Made by a program: the position numbers and the translations under genes. A stretch of 64,000 nucleotides of DNA from Drechmeria coniospora (lineage: Eukaryota > Ascomycota > Sordariomycetes > Hypocreales > Ophiocordycipitaceae): positions 6,707,157-6,771,156 of the forward strand of contig NC_054391.1 in assembly GCF_001625195.1 (NCBI RefSeq), in the 5' to 3' direction. The notes below the pieces were generated by a model. It ran no database searches. It saw only the letters and a program-made list of their open reading frames with translations, and was not told the origin of the DNA. Shown piece after piece: positions 9,522 to 22,005 of the stretch. Each line of letters starts with the position of its first letter. Positions within the stretch are counted from its first letter, which is position 1.

Positions 9522-11150
9522 ATGTCTGCGCCGCGCGATGCCGCCGAGGCAACAACGCCCGCGCCGCCGCCTAAGCCGCGGCTCAAGATCAACGTCAGCC
9601 GCTCATCCTCCTTCGTCGGCGACGTCGGCTCGGCACAGTCACCACGTCCGCCCGCCTCGGCCGCTCCCTCGGTGACGCCCAGCGACGGTCCGCGCAAGGT
9701 CAAGCTCAAGATCAGCTCGTCGCAGCCGCCCACGCCGGCGGTGGAGAGGACGCCTCTGCCGCAGCTTCCGCCTCCGCCTCCGCCGCTGCTCAAGACCAAG
9801 GCAGGACGGCAGCCGAAGCCGAGCCAGAAGCTAGTCGAGAGCAAGAAGCGGCCCATCGACGGTGGCGAAGATGGCGACGAGAACGGAAAGCATGCCAAGC
9901 ATCCTAAGCATCCCAAGCACGCCAAGTCTCACCCGCCGTCGTCGGCGACCAAGATCAAGATACGGCAGGCCTCGAAGGCGGGGCTGACTCAATTGGTGCT
10001 CAAGCCGCGAGGTCGTCCGCCGCATCACCCGCCCGGAGACGGCTACGACTCCGAAGCGAGCGACAGGGAGCTCGACCCGGCCATCGAGGAGCAGTTCATC
10101 CTGCGCATGCTCCCCGGCGAGCATTGCGACTACGTCCGGTGGTGCATGGAGAACGGCAAGATGGGCGTGCCCCGGAGCCAGGGCGGCGCCGACATCGCCC
10201 TCAAGTTTTTCGACGAGGACTCGCGCCGCGCCGCCGTGACGGTCAAGGGTCAGCCCTTTGCCGCCGTCATGCTCGACCTGCCGACGATCACCGAAGCCAT
10301 GAAGACGTGGGACAAGAAGTCGCTCATGAAATCGGCCGACATCTGCCAGATGCTCTTCGTTTTCGCCACCATCAAGGACGAGAGCGAGGCAAAGTCGGTG
10401 CCGCTGCCGCCCATGATCGACGGCAACTTCAAGTGGCCGCACGGCCTCACCCCGCCCATGCATGACTGCGTCAACCGCCGGTTCGCCAAGACCATCAGCC
10501 GCAAGGAGATCGAGGACAAGGAAGCCGAGGTGGAGCGCCTGCTCGCCGAAGACGCCAAGGCGCTCTCGACGAGGTGGGAATGGGTGGACGAGCGCCAGAT
10601 GGACGCCGAGGACGAGTACGGCGCCGACGAGGACGCTGAGGGTGAGCTCGACGACAGCCTCGGCTATTTCGGGGAGGACCATGCCCACGACCACCACGAC
10701 CACGACCACGACCACGACGGCCACCCCGCCGAAGACTTTGACGACCCCAGCCTGCAGGCCGACCTCGAGGCGGCGTTCGAGAACGATCTGTTCGCCGACA
10801 CGCCCGCCACCGGCATGGACGCGTCTACGCCCATGATGCAGGCCGACACACCCGCCGCCGCTCTGCACGATAGCATCGAGAACGACGAGGAGGAGTCGGA
10901 CGACGACGACGACGACGATGACGATGATGACGACGATGATCTGGACGAGGACCAGCGAGCTCGCCGTGACGAGGAGCAGGGCGTGCGCGACATCATCAAT
11001 GACATGCAGAAGCAGCTTACCCGCCGCCGGGAAGATCTCGAGAAGACGGCCAACAAGATTCTTCGCTCTCGGCTGGAGAACCAGATCAAGCAGCTCAAGT
11101 CCGAAATTGAGCTCAAGATGTCCTCTATCGGCCTCGAGATGGATGACTGA
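9522..11150 (+). CDS. TAF7: Transcription initiation factor TFIID subunit 7 (TAF7/TAFII55)
   Basis: A TFIID component acting in the nucleus at RNA polymerase II promoters. The frame is open back to 9306, but the ATG at 9522 (MSAPRDAAE) is preferred: it follows a CT-rich leader, and the upstream extension looks like translated spacer. The product is 542 residues. The N-terminal 180 residues are basic and proline-rich, with a KHPKH-type run. The TAFII55 N-terminal domain spans about 184-355, beginning LDPAIEEQFILRMLPGE and containing KSADICQMLFVF and FKWPHGLTPPMHDCVNRRF, all characteristic of the family. Then come a His/Asp repeat (HDHHDHDHDHD), an uninterrupted Asp run of about 14 (around 459-473) and a C-terminal coiled coil (about 495-540). 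No introns are apparent. The acidic tract length is unusual but acidic regions are normal in fungal TAF7. Confidence 0.92.
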   Translation: MSAPRDAAEATTPAPPPKPRLKINVSRSSSFVGDVGSAQSPRPPASAAPSVTPSDGPRKVKLKISSSQPPTPAVERTPLPQLPPPPPPLLKTKAGRQPKPSQKLVESKKRPIDGGEDGDENGKHAKHPKHPKHAKSHPPSSATKIKIRQASKAGLTQLVLKPRGRPPHHPPGDGYDSEASDRELDPAIEEQFILRMLPGEHCDYVRWCMENGKMGVPRSQGGADIALKFFDEDSRRAAVTVKGQPFAAVMLDLPTITEAMKTWDKKSLMKSADICQMLFVFATIKDESEAKSVPLPPMIDGNFKWPHGLTPPMHDCVNRRFAKTISRKEIEDKEAEVERLLAEDAKALSTRWEWVDERQMDAEDEYGADEDAEGELDDSLGYFGEDHAHDHHDHDHDHDGHPAEDFDDPSLQADLEAAFENDLFADTPATGMDASTPMMQADTPAAALHDSIENDEEESDDDDDDDDDDDDDDLDEDQRARRDEEQGVRDIINDMQKQLTRRREDLEKTANKILRSRLENQIKQLKSEIELKMSSIGLEMDD

Positions 11151-11633
11151 GGAAGGACGAAGTAGGTGGGCCTACGCCTTTCGGCGTCCATGTCACACGT
11201 GCTTTGCGAAATGGTAGAGACCATGGTAGTAGAAGAAAAGGCGAAACAGGGACGGCGTTTAGGGACGGGCATCGCACTTGATATCCGGCGCAGCAACAGC
11301 TGTTGCCAACATGGCCCTGCTCTTTTGCGACGAGCGAGCGCTCACCCATTGGTAGTCATTCGATTCCTGATTTGTGAAGTAGCTTTTCGAAAGAAAAAAT
11401 CAAAAGGTATCATTATTTGCACCCCGCACCGTGCTACGCTTTTGCTGTTTCTTGAATCAAAGTCATCCATCCATCCACCCACACACCCACCGACTATTAA
11501 TGGGAGAACCTGGACGATTGTGGGCAGCCTGAGCGAGATGTCGCCATAGCAGAAGAGTGAGCAAGACGTGGCATCCTCTGATGCATGTACCCATGAGCGA
11601 TTTCCGTGGATGCCCAGACCTACCACAGACATT
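11151..11633. other. Convergent 3' region between TAF7 and coiled-coil gene
   Basis: About 480 bp between two convergent stop codons. No gene seen; it presumably holds both 3' UTRs. Confidence 0.6.
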
Positions 11634-12639
11634 TCATTGCAGACTTTGAATCGCCCGATTCTTGTCTCTCATCAACGTCGCTTGCACCGTCTCAACCACG
11701 TCCATCCACCTGGCGTCCTTGCAAAACTCCTCCAGCGAGCGTGGAATCGACCTGGTCCCCGGCCCGCTGCTTTTGCGCTGGAGACGCTTCTGCATCGCCT
11801 GCTGTATGAAGACGGCCATGTCGGGATCGCGCTTGAGTTGCTGCTTGAGGTAATCCAAGACAAACTGGGATTCTGGTACCGTCGACTTCTTGAGGTCCCT
11901 GTGCCAGCGGCGGGTCGATCGTATAGTTTCGGCCACCCGGCGATGGGGAGGTCGCTTGGAGCAATCTGTTCGTCTCATCAGCCCGTCCGAGCTTTGCGCA
12001 AGGGAAAAACCCCCCCCATGGTGTGGCGAGCAGTTTCACGGGATGCGGCGCACCCTCTCTCGCTAGCTTCAGGGATGTCGCCTCGGCGAGCAGGGACTGA
12101 CGGTTGCCCGTCGCAACTTCAGCCTCGACATCGGCGGGACAGGGAAGGGAATCAAGGCGGGACAGGGCCTCGTCAATCTGCTTCCTGAGGTCGTCGACAT
12201 CTGCGCGCAGCTGGAGGCGCAGCTCCTCCGTCTCGCGCTGGCAGCGAGTGAAGAGAGCGTCAACATCGGTGTGACCGACGGCTACCTCATCCATGCGGAG
12301 CTTTATGGACCAGATCTCGCGCATCATGTCAGTCATGCGCTCCTCGTTCTTCTTGCGGAACTGTCTATCCTGGGCGGTGCAGGCGACAAGCTCCTTGATC
12401 TCCCGCTCGAGACGCTCGGCCTGGGCGCTGACGACCCGGAGGTTGAGCTCGACAGTCATCTTGGCGAGCGCGTCTGCCTTTGAGAGGAGTGTCCGGTCCG
12501 AGCGAGCCGGAATTGGTGCTGTCGTTTCCATGATACCTGCTGCCACGGCTGCGTCGGTGGCGAACGACTCTCGGAGCGTCGGGGGTGTTGCCCCTACGGG
12601 TTCGGAGAGGCGCCGCTGCATCGTCCGGTAGCCGTTCAT
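11634..12639 (-). CDS. Coiled-coil protein of unknown function, two exons
   Basis: Proposed exons are 12639-12054 and 11965-11634, with an 88 bp intron 12053-11966 (donor GTGCGC, branch-like GCTGAT, acceptor ACAG). The splice joins phase 1 (g|at) and replaces a frame full of low-complexity sequence with a conserved-looking second exon (CSKRPPHRRVAETIRSTRRW). The product is 305 residues. The central 60-200 region is strongly helical and charged (LERIKEL/RQFRKKNEERMTDMMREIW/ETEELRLQL-type heptads). The C-terminal part is basic, with FVLDYLKQQLKRDPDMAVFI. No catalytic domain is recognised. A structural or cytoskeleton-associated role is possible but not shown. It is convergent with TAF7. Gene reality is fairly good because splicing yields a continuous helical protein. 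Confidence 0.68.
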
Positions 12640-13394
12640 CCTGCATGCATCAAGAAGCCGACGGGACGAGCATCAAGGGTGAGGGAAAGTGAGGGAATGC
12701 CAGAGAATGAAGCCGTTCGCCAGGAAACGCACAGGGCGTGATGCCTGAGGCAGGTCGTTCATGGAAGCATTTTGAATGGAAGGTGCGAATGTGACCTCGG
12801 ACGAGGCAACTACCATCTCGGACAGTTCTTACGACGCGGAAGGTGCCGTTCATACATACAATGGATGCCTTGGACAAGCGTCATGCAAGCAAAGAATAAC
12901 GACTCTTGCACCGCGAAACTGTCCTCGAACAAGACACGCACCCTTTCCATATTCGCTCCCATCTCCGACACCACACTGTCGTGAATGCTCACATACTCTT
13001 CTTGACAAACGGTCGTTTATTCCAGGTCCGTCGGCGGAGGGGAAGGGGTGACGAAGGTCGGAAACAGCTCGTGGCCTCCCTTGGCCTCTGGGTTTCAAGG
13101 CGGAGGCGACAGTGCCACATCGACTTATCGCATCATTACTGGGATCAGGGAGAGGGGTTGGAGAGCATGCCTCCACCGCTCCTTCGCCCCCATGCTGCTC
13201 CGAGGACGGCATTGACGGTTATCAGTTGAAACGTGCTCAAGCCGTTGTTCTTCCGACTCTAGGTACTATGAATGACATCGTGTTCGCGTGGGCCGCCTCT
13301 ACATGGATTGGTCATGCCTAGACCCAACTCCCGTCAGCGGCCAAGTCTATATACAATATGCCCCAGATTGCGTCCGCCATCCGAATCGATGCGC
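12640..13394. other. Intergenic region between CYP51 and coiled-coil gene
   Basis: 755 bp between two genes on the same (minus) strand: 3' UTR of CYP51 and promoter of the coiled-coil gene. No gene or notable repeat seen. Confidence 0.55.
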
Positions 13395-15122
<1,728 letters not shown>

Positions 15123-16834
15123 GGCGACGGAGCGACGATGGGTTGGTTCCTCCTGATTGCGCGCCGAATCTGATGCGCCGTTTCGCGCTCGCCGCAAGAG
15201 ATTGAGGGCCCGAGAGTTAGAGAGTAACAGGAGGTGAACGCCCGATCAACAGGACAGAGGGGGGTTTTGCAAGTCGGAGGTGACGATCGGTTTGTTGATC
15301 TGGACTAGAGATGGGTACGCGTATAAACAAGTAGGTGTATTTGTACGGCAATAAACAAGATGCTGTGGGTTCGGTTCTGGGGGAAACCGGTAACAAGAGA
15401 TCTCTTTCAATGAATCAAATTGGTACCAGGGGAGGAAAAAGAGGTTGCAGTAACGCGACCTACTTATTTATCCTTCTGTTATCGCACGAGGAGCGATTAC
15501 ATAATCATAGTCCAGGTAATTCTGCCTATATGTCCTTACTGTACTCCGTACACGCAGATGCTGTAATTTATCGCAAGGCCCTCTTTCCGCAAGCCACAGG
15601 CGGTGTGGGGTCCCGCCGATGCCATGCAAGCCGCTAGACAAGGGCTTACCAGGTGTACTTGGTTATGTACTGTGCTTTTTTATGACATGCTGGTACGCAG
15701 CATATTCATGTACATACAGTACTTGTACGCACGTACGGAGGATCTACAAGTACGGAGTACACATGCACACATTTACAGTTGTTGTGTACTTCTAGCGCGC
15801 AAGTACTCCCTACAGTACTGCATTTGTACTGCATTTTACAGCGGGCGAAAATGTAATTAATATTGTTCTGCTGTTTGTACGCTGAGCGAGTACGAGTACG
15901 AGTACGCATACGTCGGGCATGGGCCAATCAATGACGACTGCGATTGACTCGTATTCGGATTCAGGACGTCTTCGATGTCTTAAACAGCACAAAGTGTCGT
16001 CGTGAGCAAGCGGCTGATACAACCTGCCCTATCGGGTTCCTGGCAATGGCCATGACCATGGCCGATTCCGCGCTTGTTCAATTTCCTCCAGGGGGTTCTC
16101 GGAGCAGTGTCATGCCATTTTCTAAAGATGGAGTCCTCGACTTTTGCGACATAACAACTGAAATGCTAAGTGGAGCGACGAAACCGGGTGTTGGGTTGAG
16201 CGGGTCCGAGTACGAGTACGAGTACGAGTACGAGAACGAGAACGAGCACGAGAACGAGCACGAGAACGCGCTTGATCCCACGCTTACGGATTACGCGTTC
16301 ATGAACAATTCGTTACATGGCGATGACTTCGTACGGTACGGAGTAATACTTGCAGCGCACACGTACTTGTACTGTACTTACTCCTTACTTATATATATTG
16401 CTGTACCACATACCTATACAGTACGTATACAGTATACTGATACTTGCATCTCATCAACAGCAGCCGCATCAGCACCGACGCCCAAGGACGAGAACAAGTG
16501 TGTTGACAACCTGTATTTCATTTCAAGCTTAGTCTCAATTGTTATTTCGGTAGTCACCGAATATGCATGTCAAATGGTATATCGTCAGCTAGAGATCCTC
16601 CCAAATGTGTCCCAAAGACGCAGAAAGAAGAACGAAACGGCCATCCATCCAATCCATCAAGCAGAGCGTCGAGCCTCCATGCTCACCGAACATGCTGACC
16701 CAGCATGCTGATCCTGATACATTAAAGCCCAAAAATTGCCAGAGCTACCGTGCTCACCATTCCAAAGTGCGTTGCATCGCGGACCCGTCAGTACAGGACC
16801 TGCTGTATCGCCGGCGAGGAGTCGTATCCCACAC
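15123..16834. other. 1.7 kb region upstream of CYP51, no supported gene
   Basis: Contains the CYP51 promoter, GTACGGAG-type words near 15540, 15733-15755 and 16330, and two GAGTAC hexamer tracts (15887-15906 and 16208-16267). No convincing sterol-response element was identified by eye. Confidence 0.55.
16208..16267. repeat. GAGTAC/GAGAAC/GAGCAC hexamer tandem repeat
   Basis: About ten consecutive hexamers: four near-perfect GAGTAC units grading into GAGAAC and GAGCAC. A shorter related tract lies at 15887-15906. Confidence 0.9.
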
Positions 16835-18301
16835 TCAGGCCTGCGCGACTATGCTCCTGCCCACGCCTGCCCATCGCAGCCTCCTGAGGCCACCGCCAGA
16901 CGTGCGCATCACCTCCCGCCCGCAGTGCGTCGTCTCGTTCACTCCGCCGACGCTGGCCGACAACGCTTCCTGGCGCCCGACCTCGCGGCCCAAGACGTAG
17001 CCGGCGCCGAAGCCGACGACGGAGACGAGCACGACGACGCCGGCGCTCACGACCCAGGAGAGAAGGGTCGGGGAGATGAGGGCTTCCTCGGCGACGACCG
17101 TCGCCGTCCTTTTCTTCTTCGTGGCCCGTGGACTTCGCCCCGCCGACGCCGTTCGTTTCTGCTTCTCGACCGCGCCGTACTCGGTCGGCGATGCCGACCG
17201 TTGGGGGGAACCTTGCCGAGGGGCCGATCCGGACACAGCCTTTGCTGGTCCCGAATCGTCCAGCAACTCCGATTCCCCCACGAACCGCATCTGCATCGGT
17301 TGGTTGCTTGTGCCCACCCCGTTGCCCCCTCGTCGCTGGGCCTCCGCCTCCTCCTTCGCCTTGGGAAGACCCCTCGCGGCGGCGGCGCAGGACAGGAGCG
17401 TCGTCAGGGACGCCCGCAGCGCCGCATCGTGGTCCTCGCGAGTGCTGGACGACGACATGAAGCGGGGGCCCCCGCCGTGCACTCTTGTCTGCGATCGTTG
17501 CGAGAGGGAAGGTCGAGCGAGGCCGCCGTGTGGGTGTGCAGGCAGCGCCGACGTCGCAGACCGTCTTCTCTGCAGGCCGTTGGGAAGCGGATGCGAGAAC
17601 GCGTTCGGCTGAGGTTGAAAGGTCGTTCGGTCCGGCAATCGACCCAGCGCAGTCGCGTTGTCGACCTCGTCCGAGTCGCCGTCCGAGTCGACGTCGGCCC
17701 TTTGCGGCCCTGATGGAGATGCATCGTTGGCATTCTCCGCCGAGCTTGTCAAAACTTGGTCGTCTTCGCTCTCGCTCTCGCTCTCCTCGTATTCTTCCTG
17801 GCTACTCGTCTCCGCCGCCTGTTCCGTCGTATTCTCCAGTGGCGCCGACCGGGCAGCCGGTTGTAGGCGGCGTCGTCGGTGATGCAGACCCCCGACTCGC
17901 AAGCCGGCCGTGACAATCTCGTCTCCGATGCTGGAAAGGGATGAAGATGACGGCTGCGATGAAACCTCAACCCATGATTCTGTCGCCGTCAGCTCCATGG
18001 GACGAAGCCCGAAGGCCGAGGGAGAAGGTTGCGAGGGAGATGACAAACCATCGAACCGGCGAGGATGTCGCAACCCAGGGCTCGACCTGGAAGCTGGAGG
18101 ATGGGGCACTTGCTGCCTGCTTGGGTCTGCCTGATGGTCCATGATGTGCCGTGGCTGTGACGATGATTTATCTTGCTGTTTCGAAGACTCGTATGATGAA
18201 GCTACGTCGCCGCCGGGGCCGAGATTCCGCTCAGGGATGAGGATGTGCGTGAGTGATGACGGTGATGAATCGATGACGGAGCGGTCTTGCACCCCGCTCA
18301 C
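16835..18301 (-). CDS. Single-pass membrane protein, Ser/acidic-rich, function unknown
   Basis: Open frame of 488 residues. An internal Met54 (ATG at 18142, MDHQADPSRQQVPHPP) is an equally good or better start, giving 435 residues. Most of the protein is predicted disordered: Ser/Pro-rich, then an acidic block (about 165-215, EEYEESESESEDD), then basic/Ser stretches with a KKKR cluster (about 406-409). A more ordered segment HDAALRASLTTLLSCAAAARG lies around residues 298-318. One hydrophobic membrane segment (LLSWVVSAGVVVLVSVVGFG, about 422-445) precedes a short C-terminal tail containing GYVLGREVGRQEA. The phrase ESWVEVSSQPSSSSLSS looks like a conserved fungal motif (impression only). It could be an ER or nuclear-membrane protein; no function is assigned. 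Confidence 0.6.
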   Translation of the reverse strand: MSGVQDRSVIDSSPSSLTHILIPERNLGPGGDVASSYESSKQQDKSSSQPRHIMDHQADPSRQQVPHPPASRSSPGLRHPRRFDGLSSPSQPSPSAFGLRPMELTATESWVEVSSQPSSSSLSSIGDEIVTAGLRVGGLHHRRRRLQPAARSAPLENTTEQAAETSSQEEYEESESESEDDQVLTSSAENANDASPSGPQRADVDSDGDSDEVDNATALGRLPDRTTFQPQPNAFSHPLPNGLQRRRSATSALPAHPHGGLARPSLSQRSQTRVHGGGPRFMSSSSTREDHDAALRASLTTLLSCAAAARGLPKAKEEAEAQRRGGNGVGTSNQPMQMRFVGESELLDDSGPAKAVSGSAPRQGSPQRSASPTEYGAVEKQKRTASAGRSPRATKKKRTATVVAEEALISPTLLSWVVSAGVVVLVSVVGFGAGYVLGREVGRQEALSASVGGVNETTHCGREVMRTSGGGLRRLRWAGVGRSIVAQA

Positions 18302-19240
18302 GCCTTATCGCCAGTTTCGCTGCACGGCCACACGGCTTTGTCGTCTGTCCCTTGGCCTGCCGACGGTACGAAACAAGGAGTTGGATGTGCGGGAAGGGGG
18401 AGAGGAGGGAAGGGTGCAAATGAACAAAAGCGAAACCGGAATGTCACTCTCGTAGATAGAGGTAGAAGGAGGTCGGGGTCGGATCGGTGAGTGTACCGAC
18501 GAGCGACGCAGCGATGTGAAGGGACATTGCTTGTTGAGGGTGGGGTTGGCCATGGCTGCTCCTCCCATCCAACTCAGCAACAGGCAGCATCCCTTTCCCG
18601 CTTACAGCGACGTGAACTACGGTGATGAGTCGGAGGTATGGATACTTGGCTACCTGATGCGAACAATGCGATGGCGTCACCGTCGTCCCCTTTTGACACT
18701 GTGCCTTCTCCGCCCCCCCGCCTTTGACGTTCGGCCCAAAAGTCACAGTGTCGAACCTGTCACCGGCCTCACAATGCACTGTACACCCTCTCACTCTTCG
18801 TTGGACTCTCGAGCGATAAGGCCGAAGCGCAAGTACCAGTACATGAGCTTGCACCGTATCGTCCTGGTCATGAGTTCAGAGGCGGGGTTTGCCTAGCGTG
18901 ATCCGGTCCAATCCACATGCGAGCTGCCCACTGCCGTGAGCATCCAGCCTCCTCCAATAGGGGAAGGGGTGGCCAGCCATCCGGCAGGACAAGTTGGAGT
19001 ATCCGTACCTGTACTCCGTACTCCGTACGTCTGTCAGGTGTTGTACATCGACTTGTGCATGTACTTACGTAGGTGCGGTAGTACGGAGTAGTGCAGGTGC
19101 CTAGTACGCAGTAATATAACCATACCAAAGTGTATTCGCAAAAGCAGCATGTACTCCATACTCTTTCCACCTGTAACTGTACAACCACAACTAAGTATAC
19201 CTACATGTATGCCGTAGGTTGGCGCTCGACCGCCTCCAAC

Positions 19241-19258
19241 GTACGGAGTACTCCGTAC
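19241..19258. repeat. Perfect 18-bp palindrome GTACGGAGTACTCCGTAC
   Basis: The clearest full-length copy of a palindromic word whose half-sites are scattered through the window's intergenic DNA. A 17/18 copy lies at 35741-35758. Confidence 0.95.
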
Positions 19259-19964
19259 ATGTACATGTAATACTTATGTTTAGTGCAAGAACTTACATGC
19301 GTAATGTACTTGTACACCTAAGTCTACTCCGTGCATGTACTCGTACAGTGAGTGTACTGTACTCCGTACTTACTGTACTCCGTACTTACTGTTCTTGTTT
19401 GTACTTACTGCTCCATACACAAAAGAACTTATTGTACTTATGTACAGTAAGTAAGTACTCCGTACATTTACGCCTAACCAAGTATTAATAATTATGGGCT
19501 CCTCCGAACTCGGTCTCAAATGTCGGTTGCCCGTGCCGACCTCAGGCACTCACCCGGCTTGTACAGCGTCCTTGTGATGCAGATCACGCAGCAGCAGTGT
19601 CATCGTCATTCATGACAACGCCTCCAGCCATAATATGTGTTCGTGGCACGCGCATCCCACAACTTCATGTTCTGTCATGTTGTCGCTGCTACGCATGTCA
19701 ACCATACTTGTTCTGCCGCAACGCGTGCGGCAGACGACCCTCTACCTCTGTTCAATGATACCGGTAGTCCTGCATGCAAGAATGCTGGTGCTGAAGGCGT
19801 CACCCATGAATCTCAAGCCAGATCTCTGTGTCGTAGACAATGCATGCACATGGCGGATACGGCAGTTTGATGTATAGATAAATTACTTTTCCTTCCTAAA
19901 CGCCAATAACATACACACAAGGTCCCGTTTTTCCTGTCCCGAGAGAAGGTAGATGGATACTCAC

Positions 19965-20138
19965 CTAGACGCCCCCGATAGAGTACAACCAGATTTGCAT
20001 CGTGACAACGCCCACAACGGTCATGAAGATATAAATATACTTCGCGCCGAGCATTCGTCTCCTCGAAGAGCCCCCAGGTCCCTCAGAAGTATTCGCAGAG
20101 TCAAACTGGGCGACCCCTCGTCGGGACGAGAGGTCCAT
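19965..20138 (-). CDS. Candidate 57-residue single-TM microprotein
   Basis: ATG at 20138, TAG at 19967-19965. The first 28 residues are polar (MDLSSRRGVAQFD... ending SSRRR). Then a second Met opens a hydrophobic segment, MLGAKYIYIFMTVVGVVTMQ, followed by IWLYSIGGV at the C-terminus. This is the layout of a small tail-anchored or mitochondrial membrane subunit. A donor-like GTGAGT directly follows the TAG, so the true gene could be spliced and end differently. No family is recognised. It lies downstream of, and on the same strand as, the nucleolin-like gene. Confidence 0.35.
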   Translation of the reverse strand: MDLSSRRGVAQFDSANTSEGPGGSSRRRMLGAKYIYIFMTVVGVVTMQIWLYSIGGV

Positions 20139-20458
20139 GCCCAAGGATAGCCGTCAAATCCCTCAGAAGCCCACTGGAAATTCCGTCGCCGAGACGACAA
20201 CGGCCGCGTCAGCAGTGTCGAATAGGAAAGCCAAAGAAATGCGTCTGCCTAGCTCCCCACCGAGGGGAAACCGGCGCCACAAGCCCACGCTCCAAGTGAA
20301 GATGCCCCCAGGTCCATCGCCGCCCCTCGGAGGGGGCCACATTCTCAAAGCCCACGAGCCCGTCAGAGAAGGGCCATAACTTATGTTGAAAACGATAGCC
20401 CACTAAGCCCACTGCCACTTTGTGCTGGAAACCCGCCGGAAGCCCTCAGATTGCCCAC

Positions 20459-22005
20459 TTAGTCGAACGAAATCTTGGTGCCCGAGTAGCCACCTCGGGA
20501 GCCGAAGCCGCCGCGGCCGCCACCACGTCCACGGTCACCTCCGCGGCCGCGGCCGCCGAATCCGCCACGTCCACGGTCGCCGCCACGGCCGCGTCCACCG
20601 AAGCCGCCGCGGCCGCCGCCGCGACCGCCGCCGAAGCCGCCTTCACGAGGGGGGCGGGCACTGGCAAAGTCAAGACGGATGCTGCGAGACATTCTGCCGT
20701 TGCCAATGGGAGCGCCGTTCAGCTCATCAAACGCAGCCTTGGCGTCCTCGACCGAGTTGAAAGAAACGTAACCGAAGCCCTTCAGGTTACCGGAGTCGCT
20801 GCAGGCTCGGTTAGTCGGGAAACAACATCTTCCGCCGTCTTCGGCATGCAACTCACGGGTCGGTGGGCAGGCGGACGCTGGTGGTCGGGCGAACCGCGCC
20901 GAAGAACTCGCTGACGATGTCCTGGTCGACATCGAAGGGAAGGTTGCCGACAAAGAGAGTATCGCTCTCGGGGCTGATGGTGTCGCCGTGCTTCTGGGCA
21001 CGATCATTCGCGCGGTCCCGAGGGTTTGCGTCGGCAGGCTTGGCGTTGGCATAGTCCAGGTTAAGGGCGCGGCCGTCAAGCTCGAAGCCCTGCATGGCCT
21101 CGTAGGCCTTGGTGGCGGACTCGGAGTCGGAGAAGTCGACATATCCGAAGCCGCGGCTGCGGCCGGTGTTCTTGTCGCTGACGACGCGGGCGTTGACAAG
21201 ACCCTCGAACTGCTTGAAGGCCTCGTACAGGCCGTTGTCATCAACGCCCCAGCTCAGGCTGCCGGCGAACAGGGTAGTCGCAGCCTGGGTGCTGTCGGTC
21301 TTGGCCTTCTTGGGGGTGGCATCGATCTCATCGTCAGCCTTGCGCTTCTTGGAAGCAGGAGCAGCCTCCTTGGACTCTTCCTTGGAAGAATCGCTGTCAT
21401 CGGAGTCATCGCTGTCCGAGTCATCGGAGTCGTCCTTGTACATTGTTAGCAAGCAGGTGGAGAGCGCTCTCGATGACAAGACAAACCTTGGCAGCAGACT
21501 TCTCCTTGCTCTCATCATCAGAGTCGGACGAGTCGTCAGAGTCGGACGACTCAGCAGCAGCAGGCTTGGCAGCACCCTTCGCCTTGGCACCGTTCGTCTT
21601 CTTGGGCTTCTCCTCCTCCGACTCGCTATCGGAGTCGGAGTCGGAGTCGGAAGCGGCGGCCTTGGCAGCAGGCTTCTCCTCCTCAGACTCGGACTCGGAA
21701 TCGGAGCCGGACTCGGAGTCGGAAGACTCGGCCTGAACCTTGGCCTTGCCGTTGACGGCAGCCTTCTTCACAGGCTTCTCCTGCTCGGACTCGCTGTCGG
21801 AGACGGAGGCATCAGAGTCCTCCTCGGAGGATTCGTCAGAAGACTCCTCCTTGACAACCTTCTTCTTCTTCTTGGGCTCTTCCTTCTTGGCCTTCACAAC
21901 AGCAGCCTTGTCGACCTTGGACTTGGTCTTGGTGACAGCAGCCTTGACGGGCTCAGGCGCAGCGGCCTGAACCTTCTTGCTCTCCTTGCTCTTTGATTTG
22001 GCCAT
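20459..22005 (-). CDS. gar2: Nucleolin/Gar2/Nsr1-like nucleolar RNA-binding protein
   Basis: Nucleolar factor for pre-rRNA processing and small-subunit assembly. Three exons: 22005-21487, 21434-20857 and 20798-20459. Introns are 52 bp (GTTTGT...CTAAC...AAG) and 58 bp (GTGAGT...CTAAC...GCAG). The second interrupts RRM2, and without splicing an in-frame TGA would end the protein. The product is 478 residues. Residues 1-225 are Lys-rich then alternating acidic/Ser blocks (SDSDSDSESEEE type), probable casein-kinase substrates. RRM1 starts TLFAGSLSW at 227 with RNP1 RGFGYVDF; RRM2 starts TLFVGNLPF at 332 with RNP1 KGFGYVSF. The C-terminus (about 412-478) is an RGG/GFGGRGRGG box. This acidic-RRM-RRM-RGG order is diagnostic for the fungal Gar2/Nsr1 type. 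It is divergent from the complex I gene, sharing a 447 bp promoter interval. Confidence 0.92.

Larger units (their letters stand above)
18302..20458. other. 2.1 kb spacer with possible micro-ORF
   Basis: Mostly without coding signals. It contains dense ACTCCGTAC/GTACGGAGT words at about 19015-19460, including the perfect 18-base palindrome at 19241-19258. A short hydrophobic ORF at 19965-20138 (minus) is listed separately. Confidence 0.55.
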
